Origin: a virus
Reading direction: 5' to 3' (one strand)
DNA: 20,673 bases
Virus record (IMG/VR): IMGVR_UViG_3300025704_000145
Coordinates: 1-20,673 of that record
The notes beneath the pieces are model-generated. The model was not told the origin of the DNA, ran no database searches, and saw nothing but the letters and a program-made list of their open reading frames with translations. The stretch's first letter is position 1, and every line of letters starts with the position of its first letter. Of the stretch, positions 14,135-20,639 are shown piece after piece. A program made the position numbers and the translations under genes.

Positions 14135-15286
14135 ATGAATAAAAACAAATCCCTCACAGAAGCCCTCAAATCTCGCGGGCAATTTAGTTACCGCAATCAA
14201 GAGATTCTCGAGATTGCACACGGTCTTGGAATTGACCACAACGATGCCTACAAGGTTATTCGTAAAATGTATAAACTCTCTCGCGGTGTTTATACTCTTG
14301 ATGCACCTTCTGCTCCAACACCTTCAGCAGAACCTTCTCCTTCGACAGCAATCGCAAACCACGTCGAACTTAGAGGAGTCTCCTCTGTCTCTGACGACGA
14401 GATCTATGTTCCAGCTGTGGACCCAACATTTATCAAGTGGGGAGAGTACAATACGATCATGAAGATTCTCAAGTCGAATCTCTTCTTTCCAGTGTACGTC
14501 TCTGGACTCTCTGGAAACGGTAAGACAATGATGATCGAACAAGCCTGCGCGAAAGCAAAGCGTGAATATGTTCGAGTTCAAATCTCGCCTGAAACTGACG
14601 AAGATGATTTGATTGGTGGCTTTCGCCTCATCAATGGTGAAACAGTCTTTCAAAAAGGACCAATCATCAAAGCGATGGAACGTGGATGTGTTCTCCTCAT
14701 TGACGAGATTGATCGTGCTACGAATAAGATCATGTGTCTACAAGGTGTACTTGAAGGCAATCCAGTTCTGCTAAAGAAAACTGGTCAAGTGATCGCCCCA
14801 GCCCCCGGTTTTAACGTGATCGCTACAGCCAATACTAAGGGTCGTGGCTCAGACGATGGCCGATTTACTTCAGCTTCGATCATTGACGATGCATTCCTTG
14901 AGCGATTCGTCTGCGCGATTGATCAAGAATTTCCTACTCCAGTCATCGAGAAGAAAATCGTTATGGCTCATATGAGTAAGTTCGGCGTTGAAGCAGAAGA
15001 ATTTGCTGATAAGCTTATAGCTTGGTCGAATGTTATTCGCAAGACGTTTGAAGCTGACGGTGTAGATGATATCGTCTCGACTCGCCGTCTATGTCACATC
15101 GTTAAGACTTACTCTATCTTTGAGGACCGATTAAAGTCTATTTCAATGTGCATCAGTCGCTTCGACGATGATACGCGTACAGCGTTCTTAGACCTCTACA
15201 CCAAGGTTGACGAGAGCCAACTTACTGAAGATGGAGAGATCGTGATCGAGGGCGAAATTACACCAGAAGAAGAAGCACCATTTTAA
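14135..15286 (+). CDS. cobS: CobS/MoxR-type AAA+ ATPase
   Basis: A 383-residue AAA+ protein. Residues 1-55 form a small helical, winged-helix-like N-terminal domain (LTEALKSRGQFSYRNQEILE...), followed by a Pro/Ser/Thr/Ala linker (57-75). The ATPase domain has Walker A GLSGNGKT (124-131), the CobS-typical QISPETDEDDLIGGFRL (149-165), Walker B LLIDEID (187-193), sensor 1 region NVIATANT and arginine-rich FLERFVCAI. The C-terminus is acidic. Phage homologues are commonly named CobS after the cobaltochelatase ATPase; the MoxR class generally works with VWA partners. Here that partner is the gene immediately upstream, and both share a 28-bp promoter repeat. The target is unknown. Confidence 0.9.
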   Translation: MNKNKSLTEALKSRGQFSYRNQEILEIAHGLGIDHNDAYKVIRKMYKLSRGVYTLDAPSAPTPSAEPSPSTAIANHVELRGVSSVSDDEIYVPAVDPTFIKWGEYNTIMKILKSNLFFPVYVSGLSGNGKTMMIEQACAKAKREYVRVQISPETDEDDLIGGFRLINGETVFQKGPIIKAMERGCVLLIDEIDRATNKIMCLQGVLEGNPVLLKKTGQVIAPAPGFNVIATANTKGRGSDDGRFTSASIIDDAFLERFVCAIDQEFPTPVIEKKIVMAHMSKFGVEAEEFADKLIAWSNVIRKTFEADGVDDIVSTRRLCHIVKTYSIFEDRLKSISMCISRFDDDTRTAFLDLYTKVDESQLTEDGEIVIEGEITPEEEAPF

Positions 15287-15290
15287 CAAT

Positions 15291-15308
15291 TTGCGGTGGA
15301 GACCGCAA
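15291..15308 (+). other. Short hairpin after the cobS-like gene
   Basis: Perfect 7-bp stem TTGCGGT/ACCGCAA with a GGAG loop, 5 bases after the stop codon. No T tract follows, so it may protect the mRNA 3' end or help the next terminator. Confidence 0.6.
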
Positions 15309-15333
15309 GTCATAACTAACTAACTGAAAAAGT

Positions 15334-15373
15334 CCTATTCCTCGGGGGAGCCTGAGGAATAGGCACCATTTTT
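15334..15373 (+). terminator. Rho-independent terminator after the cobS-like gene
   Basis: Perfect 10-bp stem CCTATTCCTC (15334-15343) with GAGGAATAGG (15354-15363), 10-base loop, then T5 at 15369-15373 after a 5-base gap. It ends the VWA/AAA+ unit. Confidence 0.8.
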
Positions 15374-15386
15374 AATATACACTACC

Positions 15387-15686
15387 ATGAACGGAATAAA
15401 ATACGACAACTGCAAACCAGACTATAGTCTGATACCTCCACACGCGCTCGACGATGTTGCGAAGGTACTGACCTATGGAGCTCAAAAGTACGACAGAAAC
15501 AATTGGCTCGAACTCGAGAATCTCAATGAACGATATTTTGCTGCAGCTCAACGACACATGTGGGCTATTCAAAAAGGTGAAACACATGACGATGAGACAG
15601 GCATTCATCACTCAGCACATGCTATTTGTTGTATGATGTTTATGCTTGAATTTAGTTATTTACAAAACAACAAAAACAAGATATAA
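15387..15686 (+). CDS. DUF5664 / MazG-like nucleotide pyrophosphohydrolase-type protein
   Basis: A 99-residue helical protein with the DUF5664 pattern: KYDNCKPDYSLIPPHALDDVAKVLTYGAQKYDRNNW (residues ~5-40), RYFAAAQRHMWAIQKGE and DDETGIHHSAHAICCMMFMLE. This family is related to all-alpha NTP pyrophosphatases and is annotated in phages as a dATP/dGTP diphosphohydrolase domain; the acidic residues and ETGIHH segment are candidate metal ligands. It would act on the dNTP pool, which suits a site between replication genes. Its stop codon overlaps the -10 of the gene 45 promoter. I see no clear promoter of its own behind the terminator at 15334. Confidence 0.82.
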   Translation: MNGIKYDNCKPDYSLIPPHALDDVAKVLTYGAQKYDRNNWLELENLNERYFAAAQRHMWAIQKGETHDDETGIHHSAHAICCMMFMLEFSYLQNNKNKI

Positions 15687-15687
15687 T
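15659..15687 (+). promoter_or_regulatory. Early-type promoter of gene 45
   Basis: TTTACA (15659-15664), 17 bases, TATAAT (15682-15687), 7 bases to ATG 15695; predicted +1 at 15694. It lies inside the 3' end of the preceding gene. Confidence 0.85.
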
Positions 15688-15694
15688 ATATATT

Positions 15695-16369
15695 ATGAAA
15701 ATTAGTAAAGAAACGTTAGAGGTGCTGAAGAACTTTTCAGCTATTAATCCAAACCTTGTTATCGAAAAGGGTAATAAGTTATCTACAATCGCAGAAGTTA
15801 AGAATATTATGGCTTCGTGTATTGTCCAAGAAACTTTTGATAAGGACATTGGCATTTACGACTTAAATGAATTCTTATCGGCGCTTTCTCTTATCGAGGA
15901 TCCAGAGTTTGAATTTGGTGATAGCTCTGCGACTATTAAATCAGATCTGACATCGCTTACATATCGCTATGCAGATAAGTCTATCCTTACGTCTCCTGAG
16001 CGTGGTGTTAATATGCCTGAAGGAGAAGTCAATGTTGAACTATCAGCTGAAGTCATTAATCAAATTCGCAAAGCAGGTGCTGCGCTTAATCACCCTGTTG
16101 TATCAATCACAACAAATGCAGGAGATAGTAAACTCTATTTACAAGTTAAGGATCCAAGCAACAGCTCTTCGAACATGTTTCAACAAGAGATCGCTTCAAC
16201 ATATGATCCAGAAGCTGCCTTTGATTTCCAGTTCCTAATTTCTAATCTAAAACTAATTGCAGGTGATTATCAAGTTGCAGTAAGTTCTAAGTTAATTTCG
16301 CACTGGAAATGTATAAATAACAGTCCAGTCGAATATTGGATTGCTCTCGAGAAGACATCCGTTACGTAA
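15695..16369 (+). CDS. 45: Sliding clamp (gp45)
   Basis: A 224-residue protein matching T4 gp45 (228 residues), the trimeric DNA clamp that tethers the polymerase and, in T4, also activates gp55-dependent late transcription. Family segments include MKISKETLEVLKNFSAINPNLVIEKGNKLSTI at the N-terminus, ASCIVQETFDKDIGIYDLNEFLSALSLI and the C-terminal YWIALEKT. It is first in the order 45-44-62-regA, as in T4, and starts one base after the predicted transcription start. No Shine-Dalgarno sequence is visible. Confidence 0.95.
   Translation: MKISKETLEVLKNFSAINPNLVIEKGNKLSTIAEVKNIMASCIVQETFDKDIGIYDLNEFLSALSLIEDPEFEFGDSSATIKSDLTSLTYRYADKSILTSPERGVNMPEGEVNVELSAEVINQIRKAGAALNHPVVSITTNAGDSKLYLQVKDPSNSSSNMFQQEIASTYDPEAAFDFQFLISNLKLIAGDYQVAVSSKLISHWKCINNSPVEYWIALEKTSVT
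16312..16319 (+). promoter_or_regulatory. Possible late promoter TATAAATA inside gene 45
   Basis: Perfect TATAAATA near the 3' end of gene 45, 74 bases before the ATG at 16394. It could provide late transcription of the small acidic gene, or be a chance match. Confidence 0.3.
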
Positions 16370-16393
16370 CAAACAAAACAAATACATAATAAT

Positions 16394-16651
16394 ATGAGTG
16401 AAGAAACACAGGTAGAAACCCCGGAAACCCCGGAAACACAAAATGAACCACAAATCAGTCTCGCTGATTTTTCCGCTGCGCTGCAAGTAATTGACGCGTG
16501 TACCACACGTGGAGCATTCCGCGGTGAGGAACTATCCTCAGTTGGTCAACTACGCGATCGCCTCGTCGCATTCGTAGAATTCCACGCACCTTCTGAGGAG
16601 GGTGAGGGCGAAGAAGATACTGCTGAAGAAGTAGAAGTCGCTGCTGAGTAG
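16394..16651 (+). CDS. Small acidic phage protein between 45 and 44
   Basis: An 85-residue protein with a central folded part, QISLADFSAALQVIDACTTRGAFRGEELSSVGQLRDRLVAF (about residues 20-60), flanked by an N-terminal ETPETPET repeat and a strongly acidic C-terminus. Short proteins with this central motif (IDxxxxRGAFRGxELxxVG) are common in marine T4-like phages, with no known function. Possible roles with the clamp or single-stranded DNA are speculation from position. It has no clear Shine-Dalgarno sequence, follows gene 45 by 24 bases and ends at a terminator. Confidence 0.8.
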   Translation: MSEETQVETPETPETQNEPQISLADFSAALQVIDACTTRGAFRGEELSSVGQLRDRLVAFVEFHAPSEEGEGEEDTAEEVEVAAE

Positions 16652-16662
16652 ATACGGTGACC

Positions 16663-16696
16663 TGAGCAAGTCTTTATAAACTGCTCATCTTTTTTT
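16663..16696 (+). terminator. Terminator between the small acidic gene and gene 44
   Basis: Stem TGAGCA (16663-16668) with TGCTCA (16682-16687), a 13-base loop that can add two more pairs, then a T7 run at 16690-16696. The stem is short, so termination may be partial. Confidence 0.65.
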
Positions 16697-16699
16697 GAG

Positions 16700-16728
16700 T
16701 TTACAAGTGTAAGCATTAATGTTAGAAT
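16700..16728 (+). promoter_or_regulatory. Early-type promoter of gene 44
   Basis: TTTACA (16700-16705), 17 bases, TAGAAT (16723-16728) with TG one base before, then 7 bases to ATG 16736. Predicted +1 at 16735. It follows the terminator by 3 bases. Confidence 0.8.
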
Positions 16729-16735
16729 ATATATT

Positions 16736-17674
16736 ATGAACGAATTTTTATGGGTCGAACGTCATCGACCAAGCCGCATCGAAGAGTGTATCCTTCCAAA
16801 ATCATTGAAGGCCACATTCACTGAAATTGTTAAACACGGCGAATTGCATAATATGCTGTTATCTGGCACAGCTGGTTTAGGTAAGACCACAGTCGCGCGA
16901 GCACTATGTAATGAGTTAAATTTAGAGTATCTCTTGATCAATTCATCTGAAGAGAGCGGCATTGATGTTCTTCGTTCGAAGATTAAACAGTTCGCCTCAA
17001 CTGTGTCATTACATGGTGGCAAATATAAAGTGGTTATTCTCGACGAGGCTGATTACTTAAACGCTTCATCAACGCAGCCAGCGCTGCGAGGCTTCATTGA
17101 GGAGTTCAGCTCTAATTGTCGATTTATCCTTACATGCAATTTTAAGAATCGTATCATTGAGCCTCTCCATTCGCGTTGTGCGGTCATTGAGTTCAATACT
17201 AATAAGAAGCAACTTGCTGAATTAGCTGGACAGTTCATGAAGCGCCTTCAGACTATCCTTGACGAAGAAGGCATTAAGTATAATAACAAAGTGATTGCTG
17301 ATCTTATTATGCGCTATGCTCCAGATTGGAGACGCGTACTTAATGAATGCCAACGCTATTCTGCATCAGGGGAAATCACACCAGATATTCTCGTAGGCAT
17401 GTCTGATCAAAACGTTGCTCAGCTTATTTCGCACCTCAAGACACGAGACTTCAAGAGCATGCGCAGTTGGGTAACAAATAATTCCGACGTTGATTCATCA
17501 GTGATCTTTCGAAAGATATATGATTCTCTATATGACTACGCAGAAGGTCAATCTATTCCGAGTATTATTCTTATCTTAGCTGACTACCAATATAAGGCGG
17601 CATTTGTAAGTGATAGAGAATTGAATATCGTAGCGTGCTTAACTGAAATCATGGCATCATCGCAATGGAAGTAA
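16736..17674 (+). CDS. 44: Clamp loader large subunit (gp44)
   Basis: A 312-residue AAA+ protein matching T4 gp44 (319 residues), four copies of which combine with one gp62 to open and load the gp45 clamp. Visible motifs are WVERHRPSRIEECILP at the N-terminus, Walker A GTAGLGKTT (44-52), Walker B VVILDEADYL (99-108), sensor 1 ILTCN and the SRC arginine-finger motif (146-148), all typical of RFC-type loaders. The C-terminal collar region follows. Its stop overlaps a short membrane-protein gene at 17665. Confidence 0.96.
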   Translation: MNEFLWVERHRPSRIEECILPKSLKATFTEIVKHGELHNMLLSGTAGLGKTTVARALCNELNLEYLLINSSEESGIDVLRSKIKQFASTVSLHGGKYKVVILDEADYLNASSTQPALRGFIEEFSSNCRFILTCNFKNRIIEPLHSRCAVIEFNTNKKQLAELAGQFMKRLQTILDEEGIKYNNKVIADLIMRYAPDWRRVLNECQRYSASGEITPDILVGMSDQNVAQLISHLKTRDFKSMRSWVTNNSDVDSSVIFRKIYDSLYDYAEGQSIPSIILILADYQYKAAFVSDRELNIVACLTEIMASSQWK

Positions 17675-17835
17675 CTACAAAGGTAATTGTTTGGCGCATA
17701 TTGTCGATTGTACTATGCTCGCTTATGGGTAGAATTTGGTTTGGTGATTGGCACGTTACAGCGTTCGGTATTTTTATTTCGTTTGTTATGACATTCGTTC
17801 ACTATTACTTTGAAAAACTATGGCCGACAAACTAA
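17665..17835 (+). CDS. Small DUF2061-like membrane protein
   Basis: A 56-residue reading frame that starts 10 bases inside the end of gene 44 and ends 16 bases inside gene 62, filling what would otherwise be a 145-base gap. The sequence begins MEVTTKVIVWRILSIVLCSLMG and continues WFGDWHVTAFGIFISFVMTFVHYYFEKLW. This matches the DUF2061 pattern: K-x-[IV]-x-[WY]-R start, two membrane helices (about residues 8-24 and 30-48), a short G-D/N turn and the YYxxE/K-x-[VL]-W end. The predicted site is the inner membrane and the function is unknown. The overlaps on both sides suggest translational coupling. It is an odd guest within a clamp-loader operon. Confidence 0.82.
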   Translation: MEVTTKVIVWRILSIVLCSLMGRIWFGDWHVTAFGIFISFVMTFVHYYFEKLWPTN

Positions 17836-18248
17836 CACCATTTGACTTTCTAAAGAGTATCAACACTTCTAGCCCAAACCTCTTAAAGGGTTGTAAAGCG
17901 TATGAAGGTGAAGAGTTAACTAATCCAGACTCTCCGTCTAAGCAGTATGTTCCATTCATAATTAATCGTGGATTGTCACAGTTCAATGACACTGTCCTAC
18001 TTGTTAACGAGCTTAATATCCGTCATCAGCTTCCAGCCAAAATGCAATATGATTTTCTTAAGTCGGCTATTCGTCCAAGAAAACGATTTTCAAAATGGGC
18101 GAAGAAGTTGAAAGATCCTGCAGATCTAAAGGCAATACAAGAAACGTATAACTACTCAAAGGAGAAAGCTGAACAGGTATATTCGCTATTTACTGAAGAA
18201 GCTCTAAGGGAAATACGCAAGCGCTTAGATCAAGGAGGCAAGGCATAA
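17820..18248 (+). CDS. 62: Clamp loader small subunit (gp62)
   Basis: A 142-residue protein directly after gene 44, in the place of T4 gp62. Segments PFDFLKSINTSSPNLL, YVPFIINRGLSQFNDTVLLVNELN and QYDFLKSAIRPRKRFSKWAKK are family-typical. It is shorter than T4 gp62 (187), as in other marine T4-like phages. One copy joins four gp44 in the loader. The ATG lies within the end of the small membrane-protein gene, and no Shine-Dalgarno sequence is visible, so coupling is likely. Confidence 0.92.
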   Translation: MADKLTPFDFLKSINTSSPNLLKGCKAYEGEELTNPDSPSKQYVPFIINRGLSQFNDTVLLVNELNIRHQLPAKMQYDFLKSAIRPRKRFSKWAKKLKDPADLKAIQETYNYSKEKAEQVYSLFTEEALREIRKRLDQGGKA

Positions 18249-18253
18249 GCGAA

Positions 18254-18308
18254 AGAGTTTAATATTATAAATAGATCTTTAACGATGTAACTTATAATAT
18301 TAAACTCT
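18254..18308. repeat. Perfect 17-bp inverted repeat before regA
   Basis: AGAGTTTAATATTATAA at 18254-18270 is the exact complement of 18292-18308, with a 21-base loop. The 3' arm ends 1 base before ATG 18310. The left arm shares its end with the late promoter at 18266. No T tract follows, so it is not a typical terminator. Confidence 0.92.
18266..18273 (+). promoter_or_regulatory. T4-type late promoter TATAAATA (regA)
   Basis: Perfect late element overlapping the 5' arm of the inverted repeat. Predicted start is about 18279-18281, so the transcript would lack the 5' arm. Confidence 0.7.
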
Positions 18309-18309
18309 C

Positions 18310-18732
18310 ATGATTGAACAAGAATTAGTGCAATGGGATCCAAGCCAAATGCTTGAGATCTCCCTAGAAGAACCAGATGATTTTCTTAAGATTAAGGAAA
18401 CTCTTACACGAATAGGGATATCTTCAAAGAAGGATCGCAATACACTATTCCAGAGTTGTCATATTCTACACAAGCAAGGTAGGTATTTCATTGTTCACTT
18501 TAAAGAACTCTTCATGTTAGATGGCAAACCATCAAACTTAACTAATGAAGATGTCTGCCGACGCAACTCTATAACAACTCTTTTGTCGGATTGGGGATTG
18601 CTGGATATAGTAAATTTAGATCAAGCAAAAAATAAAACTACACTAAGACATATTAAGATTATTTCTCATCGTGATAAAGCGGAGTGGAATTTGGAATCGA
18701 AATATTCGATTGGTAATACTAAAAGCGTTTAA
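18310..18732 (+). CDS. regA: RegA translational repressor
   Basis: A 140-residue homologue of T4 RegA (122 residues), which binds the initiation region of many early mRNAs, including those of clamp and loader genes, and its own, and blocks ribosome entry. Strong matches are EEPDDFLKIKETLTRIGISSKKDRN, FQSCHILHKQGRYFIVHFKELFMLDGK and SIGN near the end. The ATG at 18310 gives a 13-residue N-terminal extension relative to T4. An internal ATG at 18349 (MLEISLEEP, aligning with T4 MIEITLKKP) would give 127 residues and may be the true start. The gene sits after 62 as in T4 and its TAATG end overlaps the next gene. Confidence 0.94.
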   Translation: MIEQELVQWDPSQMLEISLEEPDDFLKIKETLTRIGISSKKDRNTLFQSCHILHKQGRYFIVHFKELFMLDGKPSNLTNEDVCRRNSITTLLSDWGLLDIVNLDQAKNKTTLRHIKIISHRDKAEWNLESKYSIGNTKSV

Positions 18733-19118
18733 TGAAAGCACATTTCAAGACAGATCTTGAAGCAACTGTTTCAGGTTACTTTAATGGTAACAAATTCATT
18801 CGTACAGTTACACTGCTAGAAGATTTGGTATTCTATACAAAGGCAGGTGATTCTATCACTGTTCCTAAGGGGTTTGAGAGTGATGGAGCGAGTGTGCCTA
18901 AAGTATTCTGGTCAGCCTTTCCACCATTTGACACATATCTACCTGCAGCGGTCGTACACGATATTCTATGTGTACAAGCTCATGACGATAAGTGTTTATA
19001 TACCTCTAAAGAAGCAGCTGATATATTCTATGAAGCAATGCGGGTATGTGGAGTTGGAAGAACTAAAGCACGAACGATGTATTATGCAGTAAGATATTTC
19101 GGTCCTAAATGGAAATAA
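18732..19118 (+). CDS. DUF1353 protein
   Basis: A 128-residue protein with the DUF1353 pattern: a beta-rich start, ITVPKGFESDGASVPKVFWSAFPPF (about residues 40-64), AAVVHDILC and AADIFYEAMRVCGVGRTKARTMYYAVRYFG. Phages often carry this domain, sometimes among lysis or structural genes; no activity is established. The conserved FxSDGASVP and VHD motifs are intact. Its ATG shares one base with the regA stop, so it should be translated along with regA, although it is not part of the T4 arrangement. Confidence 0.85.
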   Translation: MKAHFKTDLEATVSGYFNGNKFIRTVTLLEDLVFYTKAGDSITVPKGFESDGASVPKVFWSAFPPFDTYLPAAVVHDILCVQAHDDKCLYTSKEAADIFYEAMRVCGVGRTKARTMYYAVRYFGPKWK

Positions 19119-19142
19119 ACCAAATCTGTAATTTCAATTCGA

Positions 19143-19150
19143 TATAAATA
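19143..19150 (+). promoter_or_regulatory. T4-type late promoter TATAAATA (second BspA-like gene)
   Basis: Perfect late element 10 bases before ATG 19161, the same spacing as at uvsY; predicted leader about 5 bases. It supports a virion role for the gene. Confidence 0.8.
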
Positions 19151-19160
19151 ACATATATAC

Positions 19161-20336
19161 ATGGCTTGGCAAGATATACCTAATAATCCATACTGGCAAT
19201 ATGACGACGCTCCACTTGACCCAGGTGGGGCAGAAACTGCGCTATGGGCGACTAGCACAAATGGTGTTCGGCTGAGCGTTAGAGGTGAGGAAATCTATGT
19301 TAATTGTAGACATAAACTTCTACACCCAACACAGGATTCTTTTCCTAATGAAATAAATAAAACTTTTTGGACAGGTCCCTTGCTCTTTACTGTCGATACT
19401 TCTTTGGGTTCAGACCTTATAGTGGGATTTGATAGTGCCCAAGTTTACGATGCAACTATAGATTGGGGAGACGGAAGTAATCCGTTGACTGTGGGGCCGG
19501 GAGAAGGAACAGTAACAAAGCAGTATAGCTCGGTTGGAACATATCAGGTAAGGGTCAGCGGAACATTTGCTCCCGAAATAATACTTTCTTCAAATCAAAA
19601 TATAGTTTCAGTAGAGAATCTTGGAACGCTTGGATATGTTGATCTATCAAATATGTTCCGTAATTGCCAAAACTTGGTGAGTTTTAATGCTGGAAAGACT
19701 GATACTTCCAGTGTGACAGATCTTACTGGTATGTTTACTGATTGTATTTCTTTATCAAGCGCAAACGTAAGCACTCTTGATACATCAAACGTTACTATTA
19801 TTAATTCGATGTTCCAAGGTTGTAATAGTCTCACTACTTTGGTTTTAAGTAACTGGGATACATCCAATGTAGGTTATTTTGTTAATGCATTTAGGGGGTG
19901 TACATCTCTAGAAACATTATTATTGCCAGACAATTTTGTTACATCCAACGCACTTCAGATAACTTCGGTTTTTTATGACTGCCAAAGTCTCCAAAGCCTT
20001 GATGTGTCAACTTGGGATACTTCTAATGTCCGTCGTATGACTGCAATTTTTGTTAGGTGTTTTGGTCTTACTGATATTGTTGGACTAGAAACAAATATTA
20101 GTATTAATGGTCTCAATGTTACAGACGGTTTAACCAACACTGCCAATGGTGTCCCAAATCAAGGAACTGATTATGACGCATTGCTCATTAACTGGGAAGC
20201 AAATTTACCAACTTCTGGATTAGCTCAAAGTCCAAGATTCAACCTAAGCAAAGTTACCACTACGGCTGGTAACAATGCTAGAATTTCCCTTATCAATAAC
20301 TACAACTGGGTAGTCTTAGACGGAGGCCCACTATAA
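19161..20336 (+). CDS. BspA-like leucine-rich repeat virion protein with a PKD-like domain
   Basis: A complete 391-residue protein. The N-terminus (MAWQDIPNNPYWQYDDAP) is a phage-type attachment segment. Residues ~70-135 form a PKD-like beta-sandwich (DATIDWGDGSNPL... QYSSVGTYQVRVSG). From ~145 to 315 there are DUF285/BspA repeats with the typical motif LDTSNVTxxNSMFQGCNSLTTLxLSNWDTSNV, repeated about every 23-25 residues. The C-terminus ends in a WxxNLPxSGL and NYNWVVLDGG closing segment. Such proteins are probably fibres, neck whiskers or capsid decorations that bind host or surface glycans (inference). It has its own late promoter. A small acidic gene follows after 1 base, repeating the arrangement at the left end of the window. 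Confidence 0.88.
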   Translation: MAWQDIPNNPYWQYDDAPLDPGGAETALWATSTNGVRLSVRGEEIYVNCRHKLLHPTQDSFPNEINKTFWTGPLLFTVDTSLGSDLIVGFDSAQVYDATIDWGDGSNPLTVGPGEGTVTKQYSSVGTYQVRVSGTFAPEIILSSNQNIVSVENLGTLGYVDLSNMFRNCQNLVSFNAGKTDTSSVTDLTGMFTDCISLSSANVSTLDTSNVTIINSMFQGCNSLTTLVLSNWDTSNVGYFVNAFRGCTSLETLLLPDNFVTSNALQITSVFYDCQSLQSLDVSTWDTSNVRRMTAIFVRCFGLTDIVGLETNISINGLNVTDGLTNTANGVPNQGTDYDALLINWEANLPTSGLAQSPRFNLSKVTTTAGNNARISLINNYNWVVLDGGPL

Positions 20337-20337
20337 A

Positions 20338-20517
20338 ATGGCTATAGAAAACAAAACATCTGGTTGTTATATCATTAACTCAACAGCGGTCTGCCTAATG
20401 GAAGGTCAAGTTGTCTCCTATCGGGACGATGCTATTGTTCAAGAGTTTGACACTGAAGAAGAAATGCTTACAGCACACAAGGAGCAATTCCCAGATCAAT
20501 ACTTAGAAGAGGAATAA
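20338..20517 (+). CDS. Small acidic protein paired with the second BspA-like gene
   Basis: A 59-residue protein, MAIENKTSGCYIINSTAVCLMEGQ at the N-terminus and an acidic, Glu/Gln-rich end (HKEQFPDQYLEEE). It starts 1 base after the stop of the BspA-like gene, so it is probably cotranslated with it. No family is recognised. The similar position and acidic tail of the gene at 1051-1290 suggest a related role, though the two sequences are not clearly homologous. Confidence 0.65.
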   Translation: MAIENKTSGCYIINSTAVCLMEGQVVSYRDDAIVQEFDTEEEMLTAHKEQFPDQYLEEE

Positions 20518-20557
20518 GAAAAAGTATGATGCACGACCTTATCTACAAATAAACTTT

Positions 20558-20603
20558 TAAGGTAACACGCTGTTACTTTAAATGAGACGCCCTCGGGGTC
20601 TCA
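20558..20603 (+). other. Two hairpins in the gap before the last gene
   Basis: First hairpin: a 10-bp stem with one G-T pair (20558-20567 with 20571-20580) and a CGC loop. Second: TGAGAC (20583-20588) with GTCTCA (20598-20603), extended by two pairs around a CTCG loop with a bulged G. Neither is followed by a T run. A near-match late element TACAAATA lies at 20544-20551. Confidence 0.5.
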
Positions 20604-20639
20604 CAACAACATAACCCTGCCTAATAGGAGGAACAATAA

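Noticed and set aside
11781-15286. Cobalamin biosynthesis by CobS/CobT homologues
   Set aside because: No CobN or other pathway gene is present, and the HExxH domain is not part of known CobT function. The names reflect similarity only.
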